This document shows positions 1 to 8,773 of a stretch of DNA of 64,000 nucleotides, piece by piece; the first letter of the stretch is position 1; every line of letters starts with the position of its first letter. The notes under the pieces were generated by a model. The model was not told the DNA's origin. It did no database searches and saw only the letters and a list, made by a program, of their open reading frames with translations. Both the position numbers and the translations under genes were made by a program. Origin of the DNA: Rhizobium terricola (GTDB lineage Bacteria; Pseudomonadota; Alphaproteobacteria; Rhizobiales; Rhizobiaceae); the NCBI RefSeq assembly GCF_012927355.1, contig NZ_JABBGK010000001.1:1048649-1112648 (forward strand), in the 5' to 3' direction.

Positions 1-476
<476 letters not shown>

Positions 477-505
477 TCGTCGACGCAATTTTTCGTATCT
501 TGAAG

Positions 506-532
506 CCGCGCCCTCCGGGGCGCGGTTTTTTT
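506..532 (+). terminator. Intrinsic terminator of eno
   Basis: An 8-bp GC stem (CCGCGCCC at 506-513 paired with GGGCGCGG at 518-525) with a 4-base loop is followed at once by seven Ts (526-532), 30 bases after the enolase stop codon. This is a textbook rho-independent terminator. Confidence 0.93.
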
Positions 533-581
533 GTCTGGCACACAATCAGGGTCAACGATCGGTTAAGCAATCGCCGATAAT

Positions 582-606
582 TTGAAACCATAGTTTTGCG
601 TTTCAA
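582..606 (+). promoter_or_regulatory. Inverted repeat upstream of the FtsB-like gene
   Basis: TTGAAAC (582-588) and GTTTCAA (600-606) form 7-bp arms 11 bases apart, 13 bases before the next start codon. It lies in the only stretch that can hold the promoter of the next gene, because the enolase terminator is just upstream. It could be an operator or a leader hairpin; no regulator can be named. Confidence 0.3.
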
Positions 607-618
607 GGCGTTCAGCGT

Positions 619-936
619 ATGTGGACCAGGCACCATAAGAAGAGAAAATTCGGTCGTCTCATTCTTCCGTCCGTCACCATCGCCTTTCTTTCCTATTTCG
701 GCTATCATTCCATCCATGGCGACTACGGCCTGAGGGCCGCGCAGGAGTTCGAGCGGCAGCGCATTGCGCGAAGCGGAGAACTTGCCGAGCTTGTGAAGCA
801 TAGAAAGCAGCTTGAAAGACAGGTCGAGTTGATGAGCGACGGCTCGCTCGAGCGCGACATGATCGACGAGAAGGCGCGGTATCAGCTCAATATGTCGCGT
901 CCGGACGAAATCGTCATCTTTAATAGCTATTTCTGA
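619..936 (+). CDS. FtsB/DivIC-family septum formation initiator protein
   Basis: A 105-residue small membrane protein. A basic N-terminus (WTRHHKKRK) precedes one transmembrane segment at about residues 13-31, then a charged coiled-coil helix at about 38-75 rich in E, R, K and Q, and a C-terminal tail with the typical ERDMIDEKARYQLN pattern. This is the layout of FtsB-like proteins, which in other bacteria sit in the inner membrane with the FtsQ-FtsL division complex. Its location between eno and pdhA is the same as for ftsB next to eno in many proteobacteria, which supports the call. The role in division is inferred from family and context. Confidence 0.82.
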   Translation: MWTRHHKKRKFGRLILPSVTIAFLSYFGYHSIHGDYGLRAAQEFERQRIARSGELAELVKHRKQLERQVELMSDGSLERDMIDEKARYQLNMSRPDEIVIFNSYF

Positions 937-956
937 TTAACCGAAATCAGGTTAAT
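936..956. repeat. Inverted repeat at the end of the FtsB-like gene
   Basis: ATTAACC (936-942) and GGTTAAT (950-956) are perfect 7-bp arms around a 7-base loop, directly at the stop codon. An alternative pairing CTGATT/AATCAG (933-938 with 945-950) overlaps it. An A-run rather than a T-run follows, so it is a poor terminator on this strand; it may be a regulatory site for pdhA. Confidence 0.35.
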
Positions 957-1045
957 TCAAAAAAATAACGTAAAATCATATGGTTATCATGAATGCGAGC
1001 CATGCATTTATAGCATTGCCCGCGCGCCCTTTCTTGCCTATTCTG

Positions 1046-1053
1046 TTGCGCAA
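1046..1053. promoter_or_regulatory. TTGCGCAA palindrome in the pdhA leader
   Basis: A perfect 8-bp palindrome 33 bases upstream of the pdhA start codon, in a 149-base gap that must carry the pdh operon promoter. No clear -35/-10 pair could be picked. Candidate operator only. Confidence 0.22.
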
Positions 1054-1085
1054 TCAAGATCCGACATAACCCTAGGGAGGGATGA

Positions 1086-2132
1086 ATGGCGCCGCGAAAA
1101 TCCGCGACTGCTTCCGGCCGCAAGACCACGGCCAAGCCTGCCAAGAAGGATTTCACCGAAGGAGCGATCGTCGAGTTCGATCGCGACGCCGAGCTCAAGT
1201 CCTATCGCGAGATGCTTCTGATCCGCCGCTTCGAGGAAAAGGCCGGCCAGCTTTACGGCATGGGCTTCATCGGCGGCTTCTGTCACCTCTATATCGGTCA
1301 GGAAGCCGTCGTCGTCGGCATGCAGATGGCCCTCAAGGACGGCGACCAGGTCATCACCGGTTACCGTGACCACGGGCACATGCTGGCCTGCGGCATGAGT
1401 GCGCGCGGCGTCATGGCCGAGCTGACCGGGCGTCGTGGCGGCCTGTCCAAGGGCAAGGGCGGCTCGATGCACATGTTCTCCAAGGAGAAGAACTTCTACG
1501 GCGGTCACGGCATCGTCGGTGCCCAGGTTTCGCTCGGCACGGGTCTCGCCTTCGCCAACCGCTACCGTGACAACGGCCAGATCTCGGTTGCCTATTTCGG
1601 CGATGGCGCTGCCAACCAGGGGCAGGTCTACGAGAGCTTCAACATGGCCGAGCTGTGGAAGTTGCCGGTCATCTATGTGATCGAAAACAACCGCTACGCC
1701 ATGGGTACCGCCGTTTCGCGCGCTTCGGCTCAGACCAATTTCGCCCAGCGCGGCGTGGCCTTCAACATTCCCGGCCTGCAGGTCGACGGGATGGATGTGC
1801 GCGCGGTTCGCGCCGCAGCCGAGCAGGCGGCCGAATACTGCCGCTCCGGCAAGGGTCCGGTCATCCTCGAGATGATGACCTATCGCTATCGCGGTCACTC
1901 CATGTCCGACCCGGCAAAATACCGTTCCAAGGACGAAGTGCAGAAGATGCGCTCCGAGCATGACCCGATCGAGCAGGTGCGCGCGCGCCTCCTGGAGAAG
2001 GGCTGGGCGAGCGAAGAGGAGCTGAAGGCGATCGACAAGGATGTCCGCGACATCGTCGCCGACAGTGCCGATTTTGCCCAGGCCGATCCGGAGCCGGATG
2101 TATCCGAGCTCTACACCGACATTCTGCTGTAA
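1086..2132 (+). CDS. pdhA: Pyruvate dehydrogenase E1 component, alpha subunit
   Basis: A 348-residue protein, the alpha half of the alpha2-beta2 thiamine-diphosphate E1 enzyme that decarboxylates pyruvate and reductively acetylates the lipoyl group of E2. The thiamine-diphosphate motif starts with GDG at residues 172-174 and ends with ENN near 200-202. The conserved RRFEEKAGQLY, GGFCHLYIGQEA and YRYRGHSMSDP stretches are all present. The N-terminal 25 residues are Lys/Ala-rich and may be a linker. Start ATG at 1086 follows an AGGGAGGG ribosome site. It is the first gene of pdhA-pdhB-pdhC, with only 15 bases to pdhB. Confidence 0.97.
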   Translation: MAPRKSATASGRKTTAKPAKKDFTEGAIVEFDRDAELKSYREMLLIRRFEEKAGQLYGMGFIGGFCHLYIGQEAVVVGMQMALKDGDQVITGYRDHGHMLACGMSARGVMAELTGRRGGLSKGKGGSMHMFSKEKNFYGGHGIVGAQVSLGTGLAFANRYRDNGQISVAYFGDGAANQGQVYESFNMAELWKLPVIYVIENNRYAMGTAVSRASAQTNFAQRGVAFNIPGLQVDGMDVRAVRAAAEQAAEYCRSGKGPVILEMMTYRYRGHSMSDPAKYRSKDEVQKMRSEHDPIEQVRARLLEKGWASEEELKAIDKDVRDIVADSADFAQADPEPDVSELYTDILL

Positions 2133-2147
2133 TCGGGGAGGGAACCC

Positions 2148-3524
2148 ATGCCGATCGAAATTTTGATGCCCGCCCTCTCTCCGACGATGGAAGAAGGCAC
2201 GCTTTCCAAGTGGATCAAGAAGGAAGGCGACACCGTCAAGTCCGGCGACGTGATTGCTGAAATCGAGACCGACAAGGCGACCATGGAAGTGGAAGCCGTC
2301 GATGAAGGCGTGCTCGGCAAGCTGCTGGTTGCTGCCGGCACCGAAAACGTCAAGGTCAATACGCCAATCGCCGTGCTCCTTCAGGACGGCGAAAGCGCCG
2401 CCGACGCGGTGGCTCCGAAGGCTGCGCCCGCTCCGGCAACCGAAGCTGCGCAGGCTCCGGTTGCCCCTGCTGCGTCCGCTCCGGTGCCTGCGGCTCCGGC
2501 TGCAGCCGTCGCCGCCGATCCCGACGTGCCGGCCGGCACCGAAATGGTGACGATGACGGTGCGCGAGGCGCTTCGCGAAGCGATGGCTGAAGAGATGCGC
2601 GCCAATCCGGACGTCTTCGTCATGGGTGAGGAAGTCGCCGAGTACCAGGGCGCCTACAAGATCACGCAGGGCCTGCTGCAGGAATTCGGCGCAAGGCGCG
2701 TCGTTGATACGCCGATCACCGAACACGGCTTTGCCGGCGTCGGCGTCGGCGCGGCGATGGCTGGCCTTCGCCCGATCGTCGAGTTCATGACCTTCAACTT
2801 CGCCATGCAGGCGATCGACCAGATCATCAACTCGGCGGCCAAGACGCTGTACATGTCGGGCGGCCAGATGGGTGCTCCGATCGTGTTCCGCGGCCCGAAC
2901 GGTGCAGCAGCGCGCGTCGCCGCCCAGCACAGCCAGGACTACGCCGCCTGGTACAGCCATATCCCGGGCCTCAAGGTGATCCAGCCCTATACGGCTGCCG
3001 ACGCGAAGGGCCTGCTGAAGGCGGCCATCCGCGATCCGAACCCGATCATCTTCCTCGAGAACGAAATCCTCTACGGTCACTCCTTCGAGGTTCCGAAGCT
3101 CGATGATTTCGTCCTGCCGATCGGCAAGGCGCGCATCCACAAGGTCGGCAAGGACGCGACGATCGTTTCGTTCGGTATCGGCATGACCTATGCGGTCAAG
3201 GCGGCCGACGAGCTTGCCAAGGAAGGTATCGACGTCGAGATCATCGACCTGCGCACGATCCGCCCGATGGACCTGCCGACCGTCATCGAGTCGGTCAAGA
3301 AGACCGGCCGTCTGGTCACCGTCGAGGAAGGTTATCCGCAGTCTTCGGTCGGCACCGAAATCGCCACGCGCGTCATGCAGCAGGCCTTCGACTACCTCGA
3401 TGCGCCGATCCTGACGATCGCCGGCAAGGACGTTCCGATGCCTTACGCGGCCAACCTTGAGAAGCTTGCTCTGCCGAATGTCGGCGAAGTGGTCGAGGCG
3501 GTCAAAACCGTCTGCTACAAGTAA
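2148..3524 (+). CDS. pdhB: Pyruvate dehydrogenase E1 component, beta subunit with N-terminal lipoyl domain
   Basis: A 458-residue protein, about 130 longer than a plain E1-beta because it begins with a complete lipoyl domain: residues 1-80, with the lipoylated lysine in [11 protein letters not shown] at position 43. An Ala/Pro-rich flexible linker follows (about 85-130), then the transketolase-like E1-beta domain ([47 protein letters not shown]). An extra lipoyl domain on E1-beta is known from alphaproteobacteria such as Sinorhizobium and Zymomonas. It pairs with PdhA, and its lipoyl domain presumably shuttles acetyl groups beside that of E2. Fifteen bases separate it from pdhC. Confidence 0.97.
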   Translation: MPIEILMPALSPTMEEGTLSKWIKKEGDTVKSGDVIAEIETDKATMEVEAVDEGVLGKLLVAAGTENVKVNTPIAVLLQDGESAADAVAPKAAPAPATEAAQAPVAPAASAPVPAAPAAAVAADPDVPAGTEMVTMTVREALREAMAEEMRANPDVFVMGEEVAEYQGAYKITQGLLQEFGARRVVDTPITEHGFAGVGVGAAMAGLRPIVEFMTFNFAMQAIDQIINSAAKTLYMSGGQMGAPIVFRGPNGAAARVAAQHSQDYAAWYSHIPGLKVIQPYTAADAKGLLKAAIRDPNPIIFLENEILYGHSFEVPKLDDFVLPIGKARIHKVGKDATIVSFGIGMTYAVKAADELAKEGIDVEIIDLRTIRPMDLPTVIESVKKTGRLVTVEEGYPQSSVGTEIATRVMQQAFDYLDAPILTIAGKDVPMPYAANLEKLALPNVGEVVEAVKTVCYK

Positions 3525-3539
3525 CGGGAGGGTCAGCAC

Positions 3540-4874
3540 ATGCCGATCAACATTACGATGCCGGCACTCTCCCCGACCATGGAAGAGGGCAATCTTTCGA
3601 AGTGGCTCGTCAAGGAAGGCGACAAGGTCAAGGCCGGCGACGTGATCGCCGAGATCGAAACCGACAAGGCGACGATGGAAGTCGAAGCCGTCGATGAAGG
3701 CACGGTCGCGAAGCTCGTCGTTCCGGCCGGGACCGAAGCGGTCAAGGTCAACGCGGTGATTGCGATCCTTGCCGCAGACGGGGAAGATCTGGCTGCGGCC
3801 GCAGCCGGTGGCGGCGCTGCCGCTGCGGCGAAGGCTGAAGCGGCACCGGTTGCTTCACCGGCACCCGCCGCCACTCCCGCGCCTGTTGCCGCTCCGGCTC
3901 CTGCCGCGGCCGCACCGGCACTTGCCAAGTCGGACGGCAACCGCGTCTTCGCATCGCCGCTGGCCCGCCGTCTGGCGAAGGAAAGCGGCCTTGATCTCTC
4001 TGCCGTTTCCGGCTCTGGTCCGAGGGGCCGGGTCGTGAAGAGCGACGTCGAGAAGGCTGTCGCAACCGGTGGCGCGAAGGCTGCTCCGGCTGCTGCCGCA
4101 CCGGCCGCTGCACCCGCGCCGGTTCTGGCAAAAGGCGCATCCGACGAGGCCGTTCTCAAGAACTTCGCCGAAGGCTCCTACGAGCTCGTGCCGCACGACG
4201 GCATGCGCAAGACGATCGCCAAGCGCCTGCAGGAATCCAAGCAGACCATCCCGCACTTCTACGTTTCGGTGGATTGCGAGCTCGACGCTCTGCTTGCCCT
4301 GCGTGGTCAGATCAACAGCGCCGCGCCTGAAAGGGACGGCAAGCCGGCCTACAAGCTTTCGGTCAACGACATGGTGATCAAGGCTCTGGCACTGGCACTG
4401 CGCGACGTTCCGGACGCCAACGTCTCCTGGACCGACAGCGCGATGGTCAAGCACAAGCACGCCGATGTCGGCGTGGCGGTGTCGATCCCGGGCGGCCTGA
4501 TCACCCCGATCATCCGCCAGGCAGAGACCAAGACGCTTTCGGCGATTTCCAACGAGATGAAGGACCTCGGCAAGCGCGCCAAGGACCGGAAGCTGAAGCC
4601 GGAAGAGTATCAGGGCGGCACGACTGCCGTGTCCAACATGGGCATGATGGGCGTGAAGAGCTTCTCCGCGGTCGTCAATCCGCCGCATGCCACCATCCTG
4701 GCGGTTGGTGCCGGCGAGGAGCGTGTCGTGGTCAAGAACGGCGAGATGAAGATCGCCAATGTCATGACCGTGACGCTGTCGACCGACCATCGCTGCGTCG
4801 ATGGCGCGCTCGGGGCCGAACTGCTCGGTGCCTTCAAGCGCTACATCGAAAACCCGATGGGCATGCTGGTCTGA
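3540..4874 (+). CDS. pdhC: Pyruvate dehydrogenase E2, dihydrolipoamide acetyltransferase
   Basis: A 444-residue E2 core subunit that passes the acetyl group from lipoamide to coenzyme A. Order of domains: lipoyl domain (1-80, lipoyl lysine 43), Ala/Pro linker, peripheral-subunit-binding domain (about 138-172, [17 protein letters not shown]), a second Ala-rich linker, then the catalytic acetyltransferase domain. The catalytic DHRCVDG motif (H and D of the HRxxDG type) is near the C-terminus. The first 80 residues are almost identical to those of PdhB, which suggests duplication of the lipoyl domain. It ends the pdhABC set; E3 (lpdA) follows two genes later. Confidence 0.97.
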   Translation: MPINITMPALSPTMEEGNLSKWLVKEGDKVKAGDVIAEIETDKATMEVEAVDEGTVAKLVVPAGTEAVKVNAVIAILAADGEDLAAAAAGGGAAAAAKAEAAPVASPAPAATPAPVAAPAPAAAAPALAKSDGNRVFASPLARRLAKESGLDLSAVSGSGPRGRVVKSDVEKAVATGGAKAAPAAAAPAAAPAPVLAKGASDEAVLKNFAEGSYELVPHDGMRKTIAKRLQESKQTIPHFYVSVDCELDALLALRGQINSAAPERDGKPAYKLSVNDMVIKALALALRDVPDANVSWTDSAMVKHKHADVGVAVSIPGGLITPIIRQAETKTLSAISNEMKDLGKRAKDRKLKPEEYQGGTTAVSNMGMMGVKSFSAVVNPPHATILAVGAGEERVVVKNGEMKIANVMTVTLSTDHRCVDGALGAELLGAFKRYIENPMGMLV

Positions 4875-4890
4875 GCGGAAGGCGGGCGTG

Positions 4891-5529
4891 ATGAAGACCG
4901 TTCTTGCCTTCGGCGACAGTCTGACCTGGGGTTACGACCCTGAGCTACTGGGCCGCCATGCCTATGAAGATCGCTGGACCAGCGTGCTGCAGGAGGCATT
5001 GGGCCACGGGGTCAGGGTGATCGCCGAGGGGTTGAACGGTCGCACGACCGCCTATGACGACCATCTCGCCGATTGCGAGCGCAACGGCGTGAAGCTGTTG
5101 CCGAGTGTGCTCGAGACCCACAAGCCGCTGGATCTCGTGATCATCATGCTCGGCACCAACGACATGAAGCGCGGTGTCGCGGGCACGGCGATCGCAGCAA
5201 CCAAGGGGATGGATCGGCTGATCAAGCTGATCCGCCATCACGACTGGGGTTTCGGTTTCGAGACCCCGGAAATCCTGGTTGTTTCGCCGCCGGCGATCTC
5301 TGAGACGGCAAATGCCCATTTTGCGGCCATGTTCCGGGGTGCCCTCGACGAATCGGCGATGTTGGCGAGTTTCTACGGTGACCTCGCGGACGAAGCGGGC
5401 TGTGGTTTTTTCGATGCGGGGTCGGTTGCGGAAACCTCCCCACTCGACGGGATCCACCTCGATGCGGAAAGCACGCGGGCGATCGGGCGCGGCCTTGAGC
5501 CGATTGTCCGGATGATGCTCGGGATTTGA
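4891..5529 (+). CDS. SGNH/GDSL-family hydrolase (arylesterase-like)
   Basis: A 212-residue cytoplasmic esterase-like protein without a signal peptide. The SGNH blocks are visible: FGDSLTWG (catalytic Ser), the Gly of EGLNGRTT, GTNDMKRG (Asn block), and DGIHLDAEST (catalytic Asp and His). Rhizobial relatives are described as arylesterases; the true substrate is unknown. I chose ATG 4891, 16 bases after the pdhC stop and preceded by GGAAGGCGGG; the frame extends further upstream but would overlap pdhC. It may be co-transcribed with pdhABC. Confidence 0.88.
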   Translation: MKTVLAFGDSLTWGYDPELLGRHAYEDRWTSVLQEALGHGVRVIAEGLNGRTTAYDDHLADCERNGVKLLPSVLETHKPLDLVIIMLGTNDMKRGVAGTAIAATKGMDRLIKLIRHHDWGFGFETPEILVVSPPAISETANAHFAAMFRGALDESAMLASFYGDLADEAGCGFFDAGSVAETSPLDGIHLDAESTRAIGRGLEPIVRMMLGI

Positions 5530-5547
5530 CGTCGCGACGGCAGAAAG

Positions 5548-5561
5548 TTGATCAAGATCAA
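5548..5561. promoter_or_regulatory. Perfect FNR/FixK-type box upstream of the YdcH-like gene
   Basis: TTGATCAAGATCAA matches the consensus TTGAT-N4-ATCAA of the FNR/FixK/FnrN/ANR group exactly. Its centre is 68 bases before the start codon of the next gene. A class II promoter (box at -41.5) would start RNA near 5596, leaving room for the AGGAGA ribosome site at 5611-5616. Identity of the protein that binds cannot be told from the DNA. Confidence 0.75.
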
Positions 5562-5622
5562 GGGAGTGTCGCTTTCGGGTGAATAGTCTGCAGGTATCGA
5601 CCGACAACAGAGGAGATATCGA

Positions 5623-5862
5623 ATGTCGAACACCCCGCACGAACTGGCGCAGGAGTTTCCGGAGCATGTCGGCAAGATGCACGAGCTCAAGGTGAGCAAC
5701 GCGCATTTCGCCAAGCTGATGGACAGCTACCACGACGTGAACCGCGCCATTCACCGTGCTGAAACCGAAGTTGAACCGGTTGGCGACACCCAGATGGAGA
5801 CCATGCGCAAGCAGCGCATGGTTCTGAAGGACGAAATCTACGGGATGCTGACCAAGGCGTAA
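5623..5862 (+). CDS. YdcH-family (DUF465) small protein
   Basis: A 79-residue all-helical protein with the family pattern: LAQEFPEHVGKMHELKVSNAHFAKLMDSY, then HDVNRAIHRAE, then MRKQRMVLKDEIYGML. YdcH proteins are widespread in proteobacteria and have no firmly assigned function. A good AGGAGA ribosome site precedes ATG 5623. The gene lies behind a perfect FNR/FixK-type box, so it may respond to low oxygen. It is followed by a strong hairpin and then lpdA in the same direction. Confidence 0.88.
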   Translation: MSNTPHELAQEFPEHVGKMHELKVSNAHFAKLMDSYHDVNRAIHRAETEVEPVGDTQMETMRKQRMVLKDEIYGMLTKA

Positions 5863-5888
5863 TCGCCTTCGTCTTCATCTCTCGGGAG

Positions 5889-5912
5889 GGGCTCTGCCGC
5901 GTGGCGGAGCCC
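5889..5912 (+). other. Strong hairpin between the YdcH-like gene and lpdA
   Basis: GGGCTCTGCC (5889-5898) pairs with GGCGGAGCCC (5903-5912) over ten positions (one G-U) around a GCGT loop. No T-run follows, so it is more likely a transcript stabiliser or attenuator than a full terminator. Confidence 0.5.
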
Positions 5913-5941
5913 GGACCGTTCAAACAGGGAGATGAAGACCA

Positions 5942-7387
5942 GTGTCGAACGCCTATGACGTCATCATTATCGGCTCCGGCCCCGGCGGCTATATTGCCGC
6001 GATCCGTGCGGCCCAATTGGGCTTCAAGACCGCGATCGTTGAGCGCGAACACCTCGCCGGCATCTGCTCCAACTGGGGCTGCATTCCCACCAAGGCGCTG
6101 CTCAGGTCGGCGGAAGTCCTGCACCTCGCCGAACATGCCAAGAACTACGGCCTGACGCTCGAAGGCAAGATCACCCCCGACCTCAAGGCGATCATCGCCC
6201 GCTCGCGCGGTATTGCCGAGCGCATGAACGGCGGCGTCGGCTTCCTGATGAAGAAGAACAAGGTCGACATCATCTGGGGCGAGGCCAAGCTGACGAAGCC
6301 GGGCGAGGTCTTGGTTTCGAAGACCACCAAGAAGATCGTCCAGCCGCAGGCGCCCTTGCCGAAGAACACGCTGGGCGAGGGCACTTATACTGCCAAGCAC
6401 ATCATCATCGCCACTGGTGCGCGTCCGCGCGCGCTTCCCGGCATCGAGCCGGACGGCAAGCTGATCTGGACCTATTTCGAGGCGATGAACCCGGATGCCA
6501 TGCCGAAGTCGTTGCTGGTCATGGGCTCTGGCGCCATCGGTATCGAATTCGCCTCCTTCTATCGCACACTCGGCGTCGAGGTGACCGTCGTCGAGGTCAT
6601 GAGCCAGGTCATGCCGGTCGAGGACGCCGAGATCTCGGCCTTCGCCAAGAAGCAGTTCGACAAGCAGGGCATGAAGATCCTGCTGGAGGCCAAGGTCGCC
6701 AAGGTCGAGAAGGGCGCCAATTCCATCACCGCCCATGTCGAGAAGAAGGACGGCTCGATCGAGAAAATCACCGCCGACCGGATGATCTCGGCCGTCGGCG
6801 TGCAGGCCAATATCGAGAACATCGGGCTGGAATCGGTCGGCGTGAAGACCGATCGCGGGTTCATCGCCATCGACGGCTACGGCAAGACGAACGTGCCGGG
6901 CATCTATGCGATTGGCGACGTCGCCGGCCCGCCGATGCTTGCTCACAAGGCCGAGCACGAAGCCGTCATCTGCATCGAGAAGATCGCCGGCCTGCCGAAC
7001 GTTCACCCGATGGACAAGGCCAAGATCCCCGGCTGCACCTACTGCAACCCGCAGGTGGCTTCCGTCGGCCTGACCGAGGCCAAGGCGAAGGCGGAAGGCC
7101 GCGACATCCGCGTCGGTCGCTTCCCCTTCGTCGCCAACGGCAAGGCCATCGCGCTCGGCGAAGACCAGGGCATGGTCAAGACCGTCTTCGACAAGAAGAC
7201 CGGCGAACTCCTGGGCGCGCATCTGGTCGGCGCGGAAGTGACCGAGCTGATCCAGGGTTTCGTCGTGGCGATGAACCTCGAGACGACAGAGGAAGAGCTG
7301 ATGCACACGATCTTCCCGCATCCGACCATTTCCGAGACGCTGAAGGAAAGCGTGCTGGATGCCTATGGCCGGGCGCTCAACGCCTAA
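5942..7387 (+). CDS. lpdA: Dihydrolipoamide dehydrogenase (E3)
   Basis: A 481-residue flavoprotein that reoxidises dihydrolipoamide of the pyruvate dehydrogenase complex with NAD. The FAD-binding GSGPGGYIAAIRAAQLG is at 11-27, the redox-active cysteines are C42 and C47 in GICSNWGCIPTKALL, an NAD-binding GSGAIGIEFASFYRTLG lies in the middle, and the C-terminal dimer domain has HPTISE, which holds the active-site histidine. The start is GTG 5942, preceded by CAGGGAGATG. An insertion-like stretch QPQAPLPKNTLGEG near residue 140 is common in rhizobial E3 proteins. Its placement after pdhABC suggests it serves that complex. Confidence 0.95.
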   Translation: MSNAYDVIIIGSGPGGYIAAIRAAQLGFKTAIVEREHLAGICSNWGCIPTKALLRSAEVLHLAEHAKNYGLTLEGKITPDLKAIIARSRGIAERMNGGVGFLMKKNKVDIIWGEAKLTKPGEVLVSKTTKKIVQPQAPLPKNTLGEGTYTAKHIIIATGARPRALPGIEPDGKLIWTYFEAMNPDAMPKSLLVMGSGAIGIEFASFYRTLGVEVTVVEVMSQVMPVEDAEISAFAKKQFDKQGMKILLEAKVAKVEKGANSITAHVEKKDGSIEKITADRMISAVGVQANIENIGLESVGVKTDRGFIAIDGYGKTNVPGIYAIGDVAGPPMLAHKAEHEAVICIEKIAGLPNVHPMDKAKIPGCTYCNPQVASVGLTEAKAKAEGRDIRVGRFPFVANGKAIALGEDQGMVKTVFDKKTGELLGAHLVGAEVTELIQGFVVAMNLETTEEELMHTIFPHPTISETLKESVLDAYGRALNA

Positions 7388-7393
7388 GGTCGA

Positions 7394-7422
7394 GTTGTGA
7401 CACCGGGATCCGCCGCCTATAT
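7394..7422 (+). promoter_or_regulatory. Probable sigma-70 promoter for the small membrane protein and lipA
   Basis: GTTGTG (7394-7399) and CTATAT (7417-7422) are 17 bases apart. The -10 element equals the alphaproteobacterial CTATAT form; the -35 keeps only TTG of CTTGAC. It lies 35 bases before ATG 7457 and would be inside the gene if the upstream GTG 7397 were the start, which argues against that start. Confidence 0.45.
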
Positions 7423-7456
7423 AGGGGACGGATTTCAGCGAGGGAGTTCGCGAAAG

Positions 7457-7708
7457 ATGGCTTTCGAGATTGGTTGGTTTCTGGCGCTCGTCATTGGCGG
7501 CCTGGCGGGATGGCTCGCCGGCAAGTTCCTCGACATGCGCTTCGGCATCTTCATGAACATCGTGATCGGCATTGTCGGCGCGGTGCTTGCCGCAGCCGTG
7601 TTCCGCCGCTTCGGCATCGTCGTCGAAGGCGACTGGCTCGGCTATCTGCTGACCAGCTTCGTCGGCTCGTGTCTCTTGTTGTACGCCGTCAAGCTCATCC
7701 GGCGCTAA
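7457..7708 (+). CDS. Small membrane protein, GlsB/YeaQ/YmgE-like
   Basis: An 83-residue, very hydrophobic protein with three predicted membrane segments: about 4-24 (IGWFLALVIGGLAGWLAGKF), 28-48 (GIFMNIVIGIVGAVLAAAVF) and 58-78. The glycine-rich GGLAGWLAG and NIVIGIVGAVL patterns are those of the transglycosylase-associated/GlsB stress membrane family, whose function is not established. ATG 7457 is chosen because AGGGAG at 7441-7446 lies just upstream; an in-frame GTG at 7397 would overlap the likely promoter. It sits between lpdA and lipA. Confidence 0.8.
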   Translation: MAFEIGWFLALVIGGLAGWLAGKFLDMRFGIFMNIVIGIVGAVLAAAVFRRFGIVVEGDWLGYLLTSFVGSCLLLYAVKLIRR

Positions 7709-7719
7709 GTTTTCGTGAG

Positions 7720-7735
7720 GCCGCCGGACGGCGGC
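7720..7735 (+). other. Short GC hairpin in the lipA leader
   Basis: GCCGCC (7720-7725) and GGCGGC (7730-7735) pair around GGAC, 16 bases before the lipA start. No T-run follows. It could affect lipA translation or mark an RNA processing point. Confidence 0.3.
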
Positions 7736-7751
7736 AAAGGCAGGTAAGATC

Positions 7752-8720
7752 ATGGTCACCATCCTCGACAGGACCAATCCCGAGGACAAGCGCGTCCGCC
7801 ATCCGGAAAAGGCCCATCGGCCGGACACGGAGGTGATGCGCAAGCCGGAATGGATCCGCGTCAAGGCGCCGACCTCCAAGGGCTATGCCGAGACCCGCTC
7901 GATCGTGAAGGACAACAAGCTCGTCACGGTCTGCGAGGAAGCCGGCTGCCCGAACATCGGTGAGTGCTGGGACAAGAAGCACGCTACCTTCATGATCATG
8001 GGCGAAATCTGTACGCGCGCCTGTGCCTTCTGCAACGTGGCGACCGGCAAGCCGAACGCGCTTGATCCGGACGAACCGGAAAATGTCGCCAAGGCCGTGA
8101 AGCAGATGGGCCTTTCGCACGTTGTCATCACGTCAGTCGACCGTGACGACCTCGATGACGGCGGCGCCGAGCATTTCGAGAAGGTTATCTGGGCGATCCG
8201 GGCGGCTTCGCCGGCAACCACCATCGAGATCCTGACGCCGGACTTCCTGAAGAAGCCGGGCGCGCTGGAACGCGTTGTCGCGGCAAAGCCGGACGTGTTC
8301 AACCACAACATGGAAACGGTGCCCGGCAACTATCTGACCGTTCGTCCCGGTGCGCGCTATTTCCATTCCGTGCGGCTGTTGCAGCGGGTCAAGGAACTCG
8401 ACCCGACGATGTTCACCAAGTCCGGCATCATGGTCGGCCTCGGCGAGGAGCGCAACGAAGTGCTTCAGCTCATGGACGATCTCAGGACCGCCGACGTCGA
8501 CTTCCTGACGATCGGCCAGTACCTGCAGCCGACCCGCAAGCACCACCAGGTGATGAGCTTCGTCACGCCGGATGAATTCAAGTCCTACGAGACCGTCGCC
8601 TATGCCAAGGGCTTCCTGATGGTGTCGTCGAGCCCGCTGACCCGCTCTTCGCATCATGCAGGCGACGACTTCGCCAGGTTGAAGGCGAACCGGGAAAAAC
8701 TGCGCGGCGACCGCGCATAG
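7752..8720 (+). CDS. lipA: Lipoyl synthase
   Basis: A 322-residue radical-SAM enzyme that inserts two sulfurs into protein-bound octanoyl groups to make lipoyl cofactors. The auxiliary-cluster cysteines are C61, C66 and C72 ([13 protein letters not shown]). The radical-SAM cysteines are C87, C91 and C94 (CTRACAFC). The C-terminal RSSHHA contains the serine-bearing motif of the family. It has full family length. Position near pdhABC and lpdA fits its role of supplying lipoyl groups to the E2 and E1-beta lipoyl domains seen upstream. lipB is not in the window. Confidence 0.97.
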   Translation: MVTILDRTNPEDKRVRHPEKAHRPDTEVMRKPEWIRVKAPTSKGYAETRSIVKDNKLVTVCEEAGCPNIGECWDKKHATFMIMGEICTRACAFCNVATGKPNALDPDEPENVAKAVKQMGLSHVVITSVDRDDLDDGGAEHFEKVIWAIRAASPATTIEILTPDFLKKPGALERVVAAKPDVFNHNMETVPGNYLTVRPGARYFHSVRLLQRVKELDPTMFTKSGIMVGLGEERNEVLQLMDDLRTADVDFLTIGQYLQPTRKHHQVMSFVTPDEFKSYETVAYAKGFLMVSSSPLTRSSHHAGDDFARLKANREKLRGDRA

Positions 8721-8751
8721 CATTCCCGTCATGTTTCGGCGCTAGGCCTCT

Positions 8752-8766
8752 TCTCCTGCAAGGAGA
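8752..8766 (+). promoter_or_regulatory. Hairpin that covers the ribosome binding site of the next gene
   Basis: TCTCCT (8752-8757) pairs perfectly with AGGAGA (8761-8766) around a GCA loop. AGGAGA is the ribosome binding site of the gene starting at 8774, so the site can be masked in the RNA. Confidence 0.55.
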
Positions 8767-8773
8767 TCACCGA

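Noticed and set aside
936-956. CtrA binding site (TTAA-N7-TTAA)
   Set aside because: The two TTAA tetramers are separated by 11-12 bases instead of seven, so the CtrA pattern is not met.
1038-3539. Long minus-strand open frame of 833 codons across pdhA-pdhB
   Set aside because: It is a mirror frame caused by high GC at third positions of pdhA/pdhB; the peptide is His/Arg/Asp-rich without any known domain. The same holds for long antisense frames over lpdA, cysI, glmS, recG and the ytf genes.
3748-4140. Pro/Arg/Gln-rich repeats in frames antisense to pdhC
   Set aside because: They are the shadow of the Ala/Pro linkers of E2 and not a separate repetitive protein.
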